DNA from: Melastoma dodecandrum
Lineage: Eukaryota; Streptophyta; Magnoliopsida; Myrtales; Melastomataceae
Length of the DNA stretch: 64,000 bases
Direction of reading: 5' to 3'
Assembly: GCA_029817715.1 (NCBI GenBank)
Contig: JARUPY010000190.1
Span: forward strand, 1,550,001 to 1,614,000
The notes under the pieces: model-generated
Database searches by the model: none
Told to the model about the DNA's origin: nothing
What the model saw: the letters and a program-made list of their open reading frames with translations, nothing else
In this document: positions 45,529 through 57,900 of the stretch, in pieces
Layout: each line of letters opens with the position of its first letter
Position numbering within the stretch: the first letter of the stretch is position 1
Translations under genes and position numbers: made by a program

Positions 45529-48500
45529 ATGGCTGCAGCTGTTGTGACTGTCCCGGTTGACGACTTGCTTCGGAGTTTGAGCGAAGAAGGCTCCATCACG
45601 ATGCTTGGTTCTCAATGGGGAGTTGAAGCTCAACTCCAAGAGATCCACGACCTCTTGTCTGAAGTTCAGGGGGTCTTGCCCGAGGCAGAAAGGAAGTTCC
45701 CGTGTAGCTTTGAGCTGCAGGATAGGATTAGAGAGCTTAAGGATGCCGTTTATGACGCGGAGGACCTGCTCGAGGATCTGTCCTTGGAGGAACCCTTGCG
45801 GCTGCAGGATGGAAAGCTACGCCGCCTCTTCCGGCACGTAGAAAGTTGTTGGTTTGGATGGAGGATGTGCTGGAAGCTTCGGGCCATCGCAAGGCGCCTT
45901 CGAGGTCTGACAGGTTCACTTATCAGCATCATCCGTAGCATTCCGGCTGAGGTTCAGGAGGTCCTGGAAGTGCGCAAGATCTCGTTCGTCGGGAGAGTCA
46001 ACGATAAGGGAGATCTTATGAGGTTCCTGTTGGATGGAGGCTCGGCCGCCATGGCAGTAGGAGGCGGTTATGGGTATGGGAAAACCGCACTTGTTCAGGA
46101 GGTGATGAAGGATCTAAGGGTGAGTGGGTATTTTGATGTTAAAATCTGGGTGAATGTGTCTACGATGAGGGTGGTGGCCGAGGAAATCATAGGTAGTCTA
46201 TGGGAAGAGGAAGATGACGAAGAGGGGGAGGTGTTTGGATGGGAGCAGTCAATTCATCTGTTAGCGAGGCTTCTCGATGATACCAAGAGGTACCTCTTCG
46301 TTCTCGACAATGTGTCTTTCAGAGATTCGGTTTCAGATGGGCGGTGGTTACGCTTCAGGAGTTTTTTGGAAGGAGGAGTTGCCCGTGGGAGCAAAATCCT
46401 GGTGACTTTTTCAGATATTTCGCGGGAAAATCCCATCCTGGTGACTCATCCTGTTTATATTGAAAGGATGGATCGAGAAGACGCTCTCGTATTACTAAGG
46501 GAAACAGCTTCCCGGGGAAGGGAGGGATATCATAATTTATTCAACAACCCTGCAATCCTTCAAATCGCGGGAGATATCGTTGGTTTATGCGAGGGGAATC
46601 CGAGGAAGATAAAGGCAGTGGGAGGTTACTTGTCCCTCCAACCTCCTCCTCTTTCTGCTGTTGCGGATTGGACACCTCTTCTTAACATGCTACGTGATTC
46701 TCCAGATCATGCATTTTCTCTTTTGCTTCGTGGAGGTCATCCGTACGGTGATTTAACAAGTCGGATAGGGAAGAGTTACAACATTTTTCCCCCGAGGATT
46801 AAACAGTGCTTCGCCCTCTGTTACTTGTTCCCAAGAGGTCACCCCATCAACACTCATACCCTGGCCAAGCTCTGGATCTCCCTTGGATTTATCAACAATG
46901 ACCATGACGGAGATGACCATCGGCCATTGGAGGATATCGCCTACCATTACTTGGATGTACTGCTCCGGGAAGAGCTGTTCCTAGTTAAGAAATCCGATAT
47001 TTTTGGGAAGGTAAAATCTATCACTCTGCATCCCCATGCCCCAGAATTGGTTCGTTCCATCAGTGGTTGGGAGTGTCTGACTGGCCGTGTTTATTTCCCG
47101 GAGGAATTACTATGCGCTACGACATGCTCGACATCGATCAATTATAGATTATGAGATACCTATATGGCGCGACGATTTCCCATATGACAAGCTGCGAACC
47201 TTACTTCATTTCGAGGAAGACCGTACCAAAATGGAGGAAATATACCGCCGTCTCATCCCCAAACTAAATCCCAAGAGAAACGGCATGCGTGTGCTGGATC
47301 TCCATGATGTGAAGGCCGATGTGTTCTCGGGAGGTGTTTGGAAGCTGAAGCATCTGAGATAACTCGATTTCTCTGGCAATAGCATGCTCCAAATGCTTCC
47401 TCCAGCAATCATCGGACTGCTGAACTTGCAGACCCTCAAGCTCTCAGGTTGCTCTTCCCTCATGGAATTGCCCCATGAAATGACTAACTTGTCCGCTCTC
47501 AGGCATCTCTACATCGACGGCTGCTGGAAATTGTCTCTCATTCCAAGGGGACTCTGCGACTTGAAATGCCTCAACATACTCACCGACTTCATCTTGCCTC
47601 CTGATGATTCAAGCAAAAAAGCTGATTCCGCTGGCCTCACTGATCTTTGTAAGCTGAACGATCTCAGAGGAAGCCTCGAAATCATAAACCTGGGCTGTTA
47701 CGATGAAGAGCTCACGGATAAACGATCAGAAGGATTGCTGGATAAGAAAAGTTATTTAGAGTCTGTTGAACTACGATTCATGAATCTACCGACAGATACA
47801 TCGTTATTAGAGAAGCTCCAGCCACACCCGAATCTGAAAGGACTGAGAATCCACAACTACGGGGGTACCCAGTATCCTCAATGGATGACTCGACTCTCAA
47901 CTCTCTTGCCAAATCTAGTTGAGATAGCGCTGATTGGATGCGAAAATTGCATGTATCTGCCCCTGTTTGACCATCTGCCTCATCTAAAGAAGTTGACAAT
48001 TCAAGGGCTGCCAGATCTCGAGCATCTGGAGTCAGGTTCAGGACGAAGCCTAACCGAGGATGCAAATGATGTGCAGCCTTTCAGCAACCTCTCGTCATTA
48101 TGCATCAAGGACTGCCCTAAGTTGAATTCCCTGCCGATGATCCCACGTCTCATGAAGCTGACTCTGGTTAATGTAAGCGAAGCGATATTCAGGCATCCTT
48201 GTCAACTTCCTAACCTAAAGACTTTACGTCTGGAGAATATTGAGTTTCTCGACCACTTGCCGGAGGAATGGCTGCGAGATCTTACAACTATCAAGGAACT
48301 TCACATTGGGAGCTGCCCTTCACTGGGCTCTTTCATGCCGGGAATCGGTCATCTCGAGAAGCTGGAAACACTTTCCATCTGGAACTGCAAGGCGCTCGAT
48401 TTGTCCAAGGATGAGCAGGGAAACGTTGTGACGGAACTGCAAGGCCTTAAAAGCCTCGGGTGCCTGACGATCTTCCAAGCCTTGAAAATGGAGCATCTTC

Positions 48501-48841
48501 CCGAGTGGCTATCCCATGTTGCTACTCTGAGATTCCTCTGCATAAGATCATGTCCGAGACTGGTGGTGCTACCCGAGTGGCTTGGGAGCCTAGGATTGCT
48601 GAAACTGCTGGAACTGATTCACTGCCCTGGGGTAGTATCATTGCCTGAAGGTATAAATGACTTCACAAGCTTCTACCCAAAGAAACTCACGGTTGTTGGA
48701 TGCCCACTCCTGGAGAGTCAATTGAGAGAGGAAGAACCAGAAGAAGATGGGCATGTAGCAGACGGATGGCGCAATGACTCGTTTCAATCGTCGGAAGAAG
48801 AAGAAAGGAAGAAAATACATCGAGCATTTCACAGGCTCTGA
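45529..48841 (+). pseudogene. NLR-C: full-length CNL with one frameshift and one nonsense codon
   Basis: A complete CC-NB-ARC-LRR layout from MAAAVVTVPVDDLL. The P-loop GGYGYGKT is canonical. Kinase-2 is FVLDN, the GLPL region reads GNPRKIKAVGGYL, RNBS-D is CFALCYLFP, and the MHD position is again LHP. An extra C at about 47110 shifts the frame after the NB-ARC. The original frame then continues until TAC becomes TAA at 47360-47362 (LKHLR then stop, where NLR-A has LRYLDLSGN). Beyond it the LRR frame is open to 48841. The C-terminus differs from NLR-A and NLR-D, with LPEGINDF, KKLTVVGCPLLES and a strongly acidic tail. Only two single-base changes separate it from an open frame, so a functional allele elsewhere is plausible. 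Confidence 0.9.
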
Positions 48842-49275
48842 AGAGACAGTGAAATTAAAAATAAAAATATAGAGTATTTTATTTAATGAAATTGAATAAA
48901 TAGAATATACGTTTAATGCTACTTTTACTTTTCACTTCATAGACTAAATCACCCAGTCGCAAATCCCAAATTGCTGATAAATTTGGGAACTCAAACCCGA
49001 CAGGAAGTAATCAAATGCAGAAGAATCCAGGAATGGACTAAAAATTTATTACTAAAGACTCGTCTAAGTAAAATTGATTATTGAATTAATATGTCCGTCA
49101 AGAATACTTTTAAAAAGTACGAATAACTTATCAATCAACCAAAAAGAAATCTTATTACTGACTGTTACAAAAAAGAATTTCCAAATCATTGCTTCAAGTT
49201 ATTACAAATTCACTGTGTCTGAACATTCCAAGGATCCATCATCATGGACAATTTCCATGGAGCCAACAGACAGAC
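48842..49275. other. Intergenic spacer
   Basis: AT-rich sequence with no recognised gene lies between the NLR-C stop and the 3' end of the dirigent pseudogene. Confidence 0.5.
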
Positions 49276-49843
49276 TCAATAATGGAGCACATAAACGTCA
49301 TGCTTCACAATCGCATCCCCCGTGACAATGTCGAGGTAATGGGTCCGAGCATGGGCGTACCCTTGAGCAAACCAGAAGAGCCCACTCCCTCCCAATATCG
49401 GAAGCTCCCTAAGGTCCTCGAGGGGAGCGTTCCTCCCGAGGACGCTCAGCGTGCTCCCGTTGTACTTCCCTTCGGTGAAAAAGAAGTTGGAAGCCATGAG
49501 GAGACTCACATCCTTCTATGAGGCAGACGCGTACACGCCCTGTGCCCTCCCAACGACCTTCAAGGTGTTATCTGGGCTAACAGTCAGGGGGTCGTCCATC
49601 ACAAAACCCACGCCGAACAACGTTTTGGACGAGTTGGAGGAGGGGGGCCTCGGCTACACGCATGGCCGTAGGGTCACGTCCGGTCAACGTGTCGTGTAAG
49701 TAGAAGTGGAGGTGGCTCAGCTTCTCTCGACCAGGGCCATGGCGTTTCGGGTCCAAGTCCTCGGAGATTCCTTGCGGCTTTGAGGGAACTACGGTTGCCA
49801 AGAGGAGGAAAGCGAGAAGAATGAACCTGGCCGAAGAGATCAT
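49276..49843 (-). pseudogene. Dirigent protein pseudogene
   Basis: Minus strand. The start codes a secretion signal (MISSARFILLAFLLLATVVP), then the dirigent opening LSHLHFYLHDTLTGRDPTAM. A frameshift near 49619-49625 moves the match to another frame (FGVGFVMDDPLTVSPDN, GRAQGVYASAS). A TAG at 49516-49518 follows where the family has SQK, and the rest is open: NFFFTEGKYNGSTLSVLGRN, ELPILGGSGLFWFAQGYA, ending YVLHY. The total length of about 190 codons is normal for the family. Dirigent proteins are secreted and steer stereospecific lignan or lignin radical coupling in the cell wall. Two lesions disable this copy. Confidence 0.88.
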
Positions 49844-50441
49844 TGTTGGATTGTATCTGCATGGAGATGGGGTGATTTCGCATAAGGTTATATATAATTA
49901 GGGTTATTTTTCTTTTCAGGGAGAATGATTAGGTTTTGATGAATTGAGCTAATAATAAGACTTGGTACCAAATCTTGCACCAAACACAAACATGTAGCAC
50001 AAAGAAAGGGTCAAGAGAGCATTCATTTTACGTACTATGAAATGCCTTCTAATGCTATTTTTGAGGATTCGAATTCGAAATTTCGTATAAGAAGTGTTCA
50101 ATGATATTAAAAATCCATGGTTTGTTGCTTAAAAACATTACTTGTTGGTGTGATTATCATTCACATAAGGAAGCGTTCAATGTGGGCATAAAAATTGACA
50201 GGAGTGAATCCATATCTTCTTCCGGGGTGCAACCCCCCTCATTCGTGTTTTCTCATAGTATTTGGCCAGTGGATGCTACGCAGTCTTTTCGAAGAGATCG
50301 CTAAGTAATACATTATTACCGTAAATAGACTAGCCGTTTTATTACCGTTAGTAGCAATAGTCCTATAAATACATGTACATCAATAATAATAAAGCAAATG
50401 CACTATTCTTTCTGCTTACTCTTACATCTCCTTCATTTCTT
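49844..50441 (+). repeat. Flank and probable 5' LTR of a truncated copia element
   Basis: The right edge (CTTCATTTCTTCA) directly precedes a TGGTATCAGAGCC primer site at 50442, so the sequence up to 50441 should be the end of a 5' LTR. CCTATAAATACA near 50352-50363 would be its TATA box. The left LTR boundary cannot be set because no second LTR exists. Confidence 0.55.
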
Positions 50442-53239
50442 CATGGTATCAGAGCCTTCTTTAGCCTAAACAGCCAGAAAATTTCCGATCAATGGGAGAA
50501 AACTTCCAGAATCCGAATGCATCCTATATATCCTCAAGGGAAAATGAAACTTCGTGCTCCGAAAGCAAATTCCCTACCCCTATTCAACTTCCACCAGGAA
50601 CCTTCTCAACCACTACAAAATTAGAAGATGGGAACTACACAATATGGAGGGGACAACTACTTACAGCCATAATCGCTGGTGGATATGAAGATTTTGTGTT
50701 TGGCAGCACTCGATCCCCTCCCCAATTCCTGAAAGAAGACCAAACAACGATCAATCCTGAATATAAGCAATGGCAGAGAGTGGACAAGTCTATTATGAGC
50801 CTCCTATTCGGCTCCCTCGCCTCCGAGGCACTGGCACATGTAGTAAGTTGCCAAAACGCTCATGAGGTTTGGGAAACCTTGAAGAATAGGTATCAATCTA
50901 CTTCTACAGCAATAACCTTAGAATGCAGATGCAACAACACAAAAAGGGAGGCTTCACCATGCAGCAATATCTTAGCTCCATCAAGACCTTTGCAGACTAA
51001 TTCTCGACTGTAGGAGAACCTAATTAAGCAGAAAGACTATATGGAGCATACTAGAAGGGTTACCTGCGGAATATGATGCTGCCGTCCCAGCCATCATCAG
51101 CCGACCAGATCAACCATCACTAGAAGAAGTGCAGAATATCCTCCTTAGCTTCGACATTTGCCTGGAAAAAGCAAATAGCACTCTCAACCTAGAAATGCAA
51201 AAATACAACACCTCTATCTACCAACCACATCGTAGGAGCTACCCGAAACCTTTCAACACTACTACAAGCCAACCTGGCATTCTTGGGCAGCCATCTTCTC
51301 ACATAAACACACCTAGGTGGCAAAATAGGCATTTCAAACCTAAACCAAAGTGTCAAATTTGCTTCAAACTTGGCCATACAGCAGCAAATTGCTATCATAG
51401 ACTCAACTCTACATATAAACCCTCTTTTACCCAAAATCCACAAGCACACTACACCAACACATATCAACCACCCATGCACCATCATACACAAGCAGGTTAT
51501 CATCATGTGCAGGAGAGAAATGACTCACAGTAAAAAATGACAGACAACAGGCTCCTAGACTCTGGGGCTACACATCATGTCACTCCAGAAGAAGCAGATT
51601 TACAAGAAGCGATACCATATCAAGGTACACAAACTATCCTACTAGGTAGTGGTCATACAACTAAAATTTCCCACACAGGTACACGAATTCTAACACCCTC
51701 ACCACAGTCTAAGGTAAATCTATTAAATATATTGCATACACCTCACATCAACCAACGCCTTATAAGCATTTCTAAACTCTGTTTTGACAATAATGTTATT
51801 ATAGAGTTTCATTCTAACTTCTTTTGTATAAAGGACAAGCAATAACAACTGACTCTCTACAAAGGACCAATACAGCACGGCTTGTTCAAAATCCCAATCC
51901 GACGCTTCACTTCCAGTAGTCAAGGGCCAACTCCAACAATCATATTCACCCAGCTACCTCAAGGAGATTCCCCAATTGTGGCATTCAAGACTAGGACACC
52001 CTAATTCAGAGGTTCTAAGGAAAATTTTATCATGTACTTTCAACTCATTCAACAACAATCTTCCATTTTGGCATACATGTGCTATAAGCAAACACCATAG
52101 ACTACCGTTTCAAATATCAGAATCAAGAGCAACCTGTCCATTTCAACTCATACACACAGATCTGTAGGGACCCTCGCCTATTCAATCAACCACAGGTGCG
52201 AAATACTTTATGCTCTTAATCGATGATTATTCAAGATATACTTGGATATATTTTCTCTCTTCAAAGGATCAAGCCATCACAGCATTCTCCCAGTTCCAGA
52301 ACCTGGTCAAGACACAACATAATACGAACATAAAGACGGTAAGGTCAGACTGGGGAGGAGAATTTCGCACACTGCATATTCATCTACTAAAGCAAGGCAT
52401 TAGACATCAAATCTCATGCCCATATACACCTCAACAGAATGGGAGAGTTGAACGTAAGAATAGACATGTAGTAGAGGTAGGACTTACATTACTTAATCAT
52501 GCGAACATGCCTAAAAACTATTGGCCATATGCATTTAACCACTCTGTTTTGCTTATTAACATGCTGCCAACTAAGCTTCTGCATAATAACTCACCACATC
52601 AGCTACTACTAGGGATAACACCTAACTACAAAACGTTAAAAGTTTTTGGGTGTACTTGTTTTCCATGTATAAGACCCTATCATACTCACAAATTAGAAAA
52701 TAGGTCTACTTCTTGTGTTTATTTAGGACAGAGTACGTATCACAAAGGTCATATATGTTATGACAAGAAGAATGGCAGACTCTATGTTTCAAGAGACGTA
52801 CTCTTTGACGAAACTACTTTCCCATTCCACAATACCAATCAAGGACAAGCTCAACGCAACCAACCAAGTTAGGTAACACCAGTTCTATCTCTTCCTATTC
52901 CACAAAGTAACATCACAACCCACATTCAACAGAAAATAGCAGAATAAGAGAAGCAAGTAGAACCAATCCACCATAGTAGTGAAGCAGAAAACAACAGATC
53001 ATACACTCCAAGCATAGAGATATCATTTTCCCTACCTCCTCTTATTCTATAAGAAAACAGTGCAACACACACTCAACCAGCGGAACAAGATTGGCAAGAA
53101 GAACCAATCCAGCATAGCAGAGAAGCAGAAGACAAGACATCACACTACTTAGAAATATTACCACCTTTAAGGGCACAGCTAACAGATACTCAAGAAGTGA
53201 CCCAACAGAGTACTCCAGTTGAACCAAGTACAAGACATC
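50442..53239 (+). mobile_element. Truncated copia element abutting NLR-D
   Basis: PBS TGGTATCAGAGCC, then gag from 50492 (MGENFQNPNASYISS; later LEDGNYTIWRGQLLTAI) with a frameshift after about 51000. A zinc knuckle CQICFKLGHTAANCYH, protease LLDSGATHHVTPE, pre-integrase MWHSRLGHPNSEVL and integrase (LLIDDYSRYTWIYF, VRSDWGGEFRT, CPYTPQQNGRVERKNR) follow, broken by several stops. The linker after integrase runs to about 53239 and is cut off there. Reverse transcriptase, RNase H and the 3' LTR are missing. The next base is NLR-D coding sequence. Confidence 0.88.
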
Positions 53240-56200
53240 ACCTCTTGTCTGAAGTTCAGGGGGTCTTGCCCGAGGCAGAAAGGAAGTTCCCGTATAGCTT
53301 TGAGCTGCAGGATAGGATTAGAGAGCTTAAGGATGCCGTTTATGACACGGAGGACTTGCTCGAGGATCTGTCCTTGGAGGAACCCTTGCGGCTGCGGGAT
53401 GGAAAGCTATGCCGCCTCTTCCGGCATGTAGAAAGTTGTTGGTTCGGATGGAGGATCCGCCGGGAGCTTCGGGCCATCGCAGGGCGTCTTCGAGATCTGA
53501 TAGATCCAGTTATCAGCATCATCCGTAGCATTCCGGCCGAGGTTCAGGAGGTCCTGGAAGCGTGCGAGATCCCGTTCATCGGGAGAGACTATGAGAAGGG
53601 AAAGCTTATCAGGTTCCTGTTGGATGGAGGCTCGGAAGTTAATTCCGTTGTCGGCTATCGGGGGTATGGGAAAACCGCACTTGTTAAGGAGGTGATGAAG
53701 GATTTAAGGGTGAGTGTGTATTTTGATGTTAAAATATGGGTGAATGTGTATGGTTGTTCCTTTGACCCGAAGAGGGTGGTGGCACAGGAAATCATAGGTT
53801 GTCTAAGGGAAGAGGAAGACGACGAAGAGGGGGAGGTGTTTGGATGGGAGCAGTCAATTAATCTGTTAGCGAGGCTTCTCGATGATACCAAGAGATACCT
53901 CTTCGTTCTCGACAATGTGTCTGCCGGAGATTCAGTTTCAGAGGGGCGGTGGTTACGCTTCAAGAGTTTTGTGGAGGGAGGAGTTGCCAGTGGGAGCAAA
54001 ATCCTCATGACGGTTTCAGACATTTGGGAGGGGGACAATCCCATCCTGAAGTTCCGTACTGATCGTGTTCATATCGAACCGATGGATCGGGAAGACGCTG
54101 TCGTATTACTAAGGGAAACAGCTTCCCGGGGAAGGGAGGGATATCATAATTTATTCAACAACCCTGCAATCCTTCAAATCGCGGGACATTTTGTTGATAT
54201 ATGCAGGGGGAATCTGAGGATGATAAAGGCAGTGGGAGGTTACTTGTCCCTCCAACCTCCGGCTGTTGAGGATTGGACACGTCTTCAATACTGGCTACGT
54301 CTCCCACATGCATTCCCTCCTTTGCTTCGTGGAGGTTATCCGTACGGTGATTTAACAAGTCGGATAAGGAAGAGTTACATGAATCTTCCCCCAAGGATTA
54401 AACAGTGCTTCGCCCTCTGTTACTTGTTCCCAAGTGGTCACCCCATCAACACTCATACCCTGGCTAAGCTCTGGATCTCCCTTGGATTTATCAACAATGA
54501 CCATGACGGAGATGACCGTCGGCCATTGGAGGATATCGCCTACCATTACTTGGATGTACTGCTCCGGGAAGAGCTGTTCCGAGTTAAGAAATTTGATATT
54601 TTTGGGAAGGAAAAATCTGTCAATCTGCATCCCAATGCCCAAGAATTAGCTCCTTCCATCGCTGGTTGGGAGTGTCTGGTTCATTTATGGATGGATTACG
54701 GTGCGCGACGATATGCTCGGCATCGATCAATTATATATTATCATTCAACTTTATGGTACAACGATTTTCTAGACGGCAAGCTGCGAACCTTTCTTCATTT
54801 CGAGGATGACCGTAACAAACTGGAGGAAATATACCGCAATCTCATCCCCATACTAAACTCCAAGAGAAACAGGGTGCGTGTGTTGGATCTCCATGATGTG
54901 AAGGCAGATGTCTTGCTGGAAGGTGTTTGGAAGCTGAAGCATCTGAGATACCTCGATCTCTCTGGCAACAGCACGCTCCAAATGCTTCATCCAGCGATCA
55001 TCCGACTGCTGAACTTGCAGACCCTCAAACTCTCGGGTTGCTCTTCCCTCACGGAATTGCCCCATGAAATGAGTAACTTGTCCGCTCTCAGGCATCTCTA
55101 CATCGACGGCTGCTGGAAATTGTCTCACATTCCAAGGGGACTCTGTGACTTGAAATGCCTCAACATACTCACCGACTTCATCTTGCCTCCCGATGATTCA
55201 AGCAAAAAAGCTGATTCCGCTAGCCTCACTGATCTTTGTAACCTGAACGATCTCAGAGGAAGCCTCAAAATCAGAAACCTGGGCGGTCACGATGAAGAGC
55301 TCATGGACGAAGGATCGGAAGGATTGCTGGATAAGAAAAATTATTTAGAGTTTGCTGAATTACAATTCATGAATCTACCGACAGATACATCGTTATTAGA
55401 GAAGCTCCAGCCGCATCCGAATCTGAAAGGACTGAGAATCTATGGCTACGGGGGTTTCTAGTTTCCTGAATGGATGGTGCGACTCTCGACTCACTTGCCA
55501 AATCTAGTTGAGATTGCGCTGATCGGATGCGAAAATTGCACATATCTCCCCCTGATTGGCCATCTACCTAATCTGAAGAAGTTGACAATTGAGGGGCTGC
55601 CAGATCTCGAACATATGGAGTCAGGTTCGGGACAAAACCTGCCGCAGGATGCGGATGGTGCACAGCCTTTCAGCAACCTCTCGTCATTATGCATCAAGGA
55701 CTGCACCAAGTTGAACTCCCTGCCAATGATCCCACGTCTCTTGAAACTGACTTTGGTGAATGTAAGTGAAGAGTTATTCAGGCATCCTTGTCAACTTACT
55801 ACCCTGAAGATTTTACGTCTGGAAAACATTGAGCTTCTCGATCACTTGACGGATGAATGGCTTCGAGGTCTTACCAGTCTCAAGGAACTTCACATTCGAA
55901 GCTGCCATTCTCTAGTCTCTTTCTTGCCGGGAATCAGTCTTCTCAGGAAGCTCAAAACGCTCTCCATCTGGAACTGTAAAGAGCTTGATCTGTCCAAGAA
56001 TGAGCAGGGTAATGTGGCGATTAAACTACAAAGCCTAAGAAGCCTGACGATTTACAAAGCCTCGAAACTGGAGCATCTACCGGAGTGGTTATCGCATGTT
56101 GCTACTCTGAAATATCTCTGCATAAGATCATGCCCAAGTCTGGTGGTGCTACCCGAGTGGATTAAGAACCTCGAGTCGCTCGAATTGATTCACTGCCCTC

Positions 56201-56319
56201 AGCTAAAAACCTTGCCAGCCGAGATGCCCAAATCCAGCTATTACAACCCCTGGAAGATGAACATCATAGGCTGCCCGCTTTTGCAAACAGGAAGGATGGA
56301 TTCCTATTGTGAGCTCTGA
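53197..56319 (+). pseudogene. NLR-D: CNL with copia-derived N-terminus and one nonsense codon
   Basis: The open frame starts inside the copia linker: MTQQSTPVEPSTRHH is retroelement sequence, and NLR sequence begins at about 53240 with LLSEVQGVLPEAERK. The family's first ~43 residues and its promoter are lost. The rest of the coiled coil, P-loop GYRGYGKT, FVLDN, CFALCYLFP and an LHP-type MHD position (LHPNAQELA) are open. A TAG at 55459-55461 stands where NLR-A has CAG (GGS-Q-FPEW). The same frame then continues to 56319 with the remaining LRRs. As it stands a 754-residue protein with half the LRRs could be made, so it may be a truncated gene more than a dead one. Confidence 0.88.
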
Positions 56320-56693
56320 AGAGACAACCAAACGAAGTCAGAAAATCAAAGGACTTGTTATGCTTGTATTCGTGAAAACAAACCATGCCCGGATGTTCCT
56401 TAATTGCATTTGTGCAAACTAATCATAAATAGACAATTTCTTACTTCATCACAGTTATTGGCCGTAGGCCACCAACTTCAGATTTCTCACTCGCCTACAC
56501 CATGATCTTTGGAGTCCTTATCCTATCCACTCACAGAAAGGAATGTAACTAGAAACTCACCATCACTGTCTCGGAATCACGAGCTGAAAGAGAAGGTTAG
56601 ATCCAATGGGAATCACGGTCTCTTCCGCACTCAATCAGGAGATAGTCGGAGAAAATCACCACCCGGATCGGTTTGCAGTCCATATCCAATATA
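56320..56693. other. 3' flank of NLR-D
   Basis: Closely matches 25479-25845 after NLR-A. No separate gene is recognised. Confidence 0.6.
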
Positions 56694-57029
56694 AGAGCTC
56701 AATTCTTCAAAGGATGAGCAAGGCAATGCCATGATGGAACTCCAAAGTCTAAAAAGCCTGAAGTTCATTGCAGAGTGCCTATACTCTGAGATTCATAAGA
56801 TATAGTCCCGAGCCTCCCAGCACCTCAGCTAGCATCATTGCCTGAAGGTACACATCACTTCACCGGAAGCTACCCCAAGAAACTGACAGTTGTTGGCTGC
56901 ACTATCCCAGGAGAGTCCAAAAATGGAACAACAACGGAGAAGGGAATTGAAGAGGAGCCTCTCACATGCTCTAATAAACAGATTCATTCAACCATTTACG
57001 AAACAAAAGGAGGGATGGGACTTGTTTAA
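56694..57029 (+). pseudogene. Relic of a second NLR tail (copy 2)
   Basis: Fuller than copy 1 (25846-26142). It reads LPEGTHHFTGSYPKKLTVVG, CTIPGESKNG and a charged tail, and aligns with the C-terminus of NLR-C. It retains about 40 bases that copy 1 has lost (the HFTGSYPKK region). Confidence 0.75.
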
Positions 57030-57434
57030 GATTTTCATATTTTTGAAAAGAAAAGCCAAATTCCCCCGAGGCTAAGATTTTTGTCGAATGAAATTAAATT
57101 AATGCAAACTATTTTTAGCTACCACAAGCATCGCTTCAAAGACCATACACCAACCGCTCATAAATTTGGAAACGCAAGAGAGGACTAAAAACTACGGGAA
57201 GCTACTTCTGCAACCCAAGACATAAACTCAAATTTAGTAGCCAGTGAAGACAGAGAAGAGCAAGCCTGAACTTTTTAAAGATATTGCAGAATAACATCTG
57301 ACGAAATATCAGTACTCCGTCTCGATTACTCCATCGATGAGGCCGAATTCCATAGTTTGAATAGCATGCCACAGGAAGGAAAATATCAAGAACGAGAGAA
57401 ACAAAGGGCTCTTTGATGAAACATTATTCGAGCA
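57030..57434. other. Spacer before the copia element
   Basis: Non-coding. Matches 26143-26558 and is cut by the copia insertion. Confidence 0.6.
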
Positions 57435-57439
57435 TTCGG
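57435..57439. repeat. Target-site duplication TTCGG (with 62758-62762)
   Basis: TTCGG flanks both LTRs. The paralogous empty site at 26559-26563 has a single copy followed by the same CATGGCGTATCGC. Confidence 0.93.
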
Positions 57440-57852
57440 TGTGAGCAAGACGGTCGTGGTCAGTCGCATCTTGTTAATGAAGTTTCCCAGGAGAGCTATC
57501 GGGATGAAGTGAGCTGCGATGAAGTGGGCTGCGATCCTGGTTAGGAGTAAGCCGGAAGGAATAGGGCCGCGGAGATACACGAAGAAGACTGCATGATTCT
57601 TTCATTCATTAGTTATAAAGGGCAAGGGAGTAAAATCGTAAGTTTTTCTGTTAGTCGGGTAGTGGCCGTGAAGGTTGTTAGAGGTGTGCAGTGTCTGTTG
57701 TGGAGACAGACAGGAAGCAGCTTGCTGTATAAGAAGGCAACGGCCTGTAAACATTTTCTTAAGAAGTTTTTGGAGAAATAAGATTGTTCTTCCTTTTCCC
57801 ACCTTGTTCGATCCGCCATTTCTGGGTTTCTTGTCCTCCTCACCGGCTCGCA
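57440..57852 (+). repeat. 5' LTR of the 5.3 kb copia element
   Basis: 413 bases, TGTGAGCAAG to GGCTCGCA, repeated at 62337-62757. Confidence 0.92.
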
Positions 57853-57864
57853 TGGTATCAGAGC
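57853..57864 (+). other. Primer-binding site of the 5.3 kb copia element
   Basis: TGGTATCAGAGC directly after the LTR, complementary to initiator tRNA-Met. Confidence 0.9.
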
Positions 57865-57900
57865 GGGCTGTGCTCGAGTGAAGCAACAAGGAAGAGGAAG

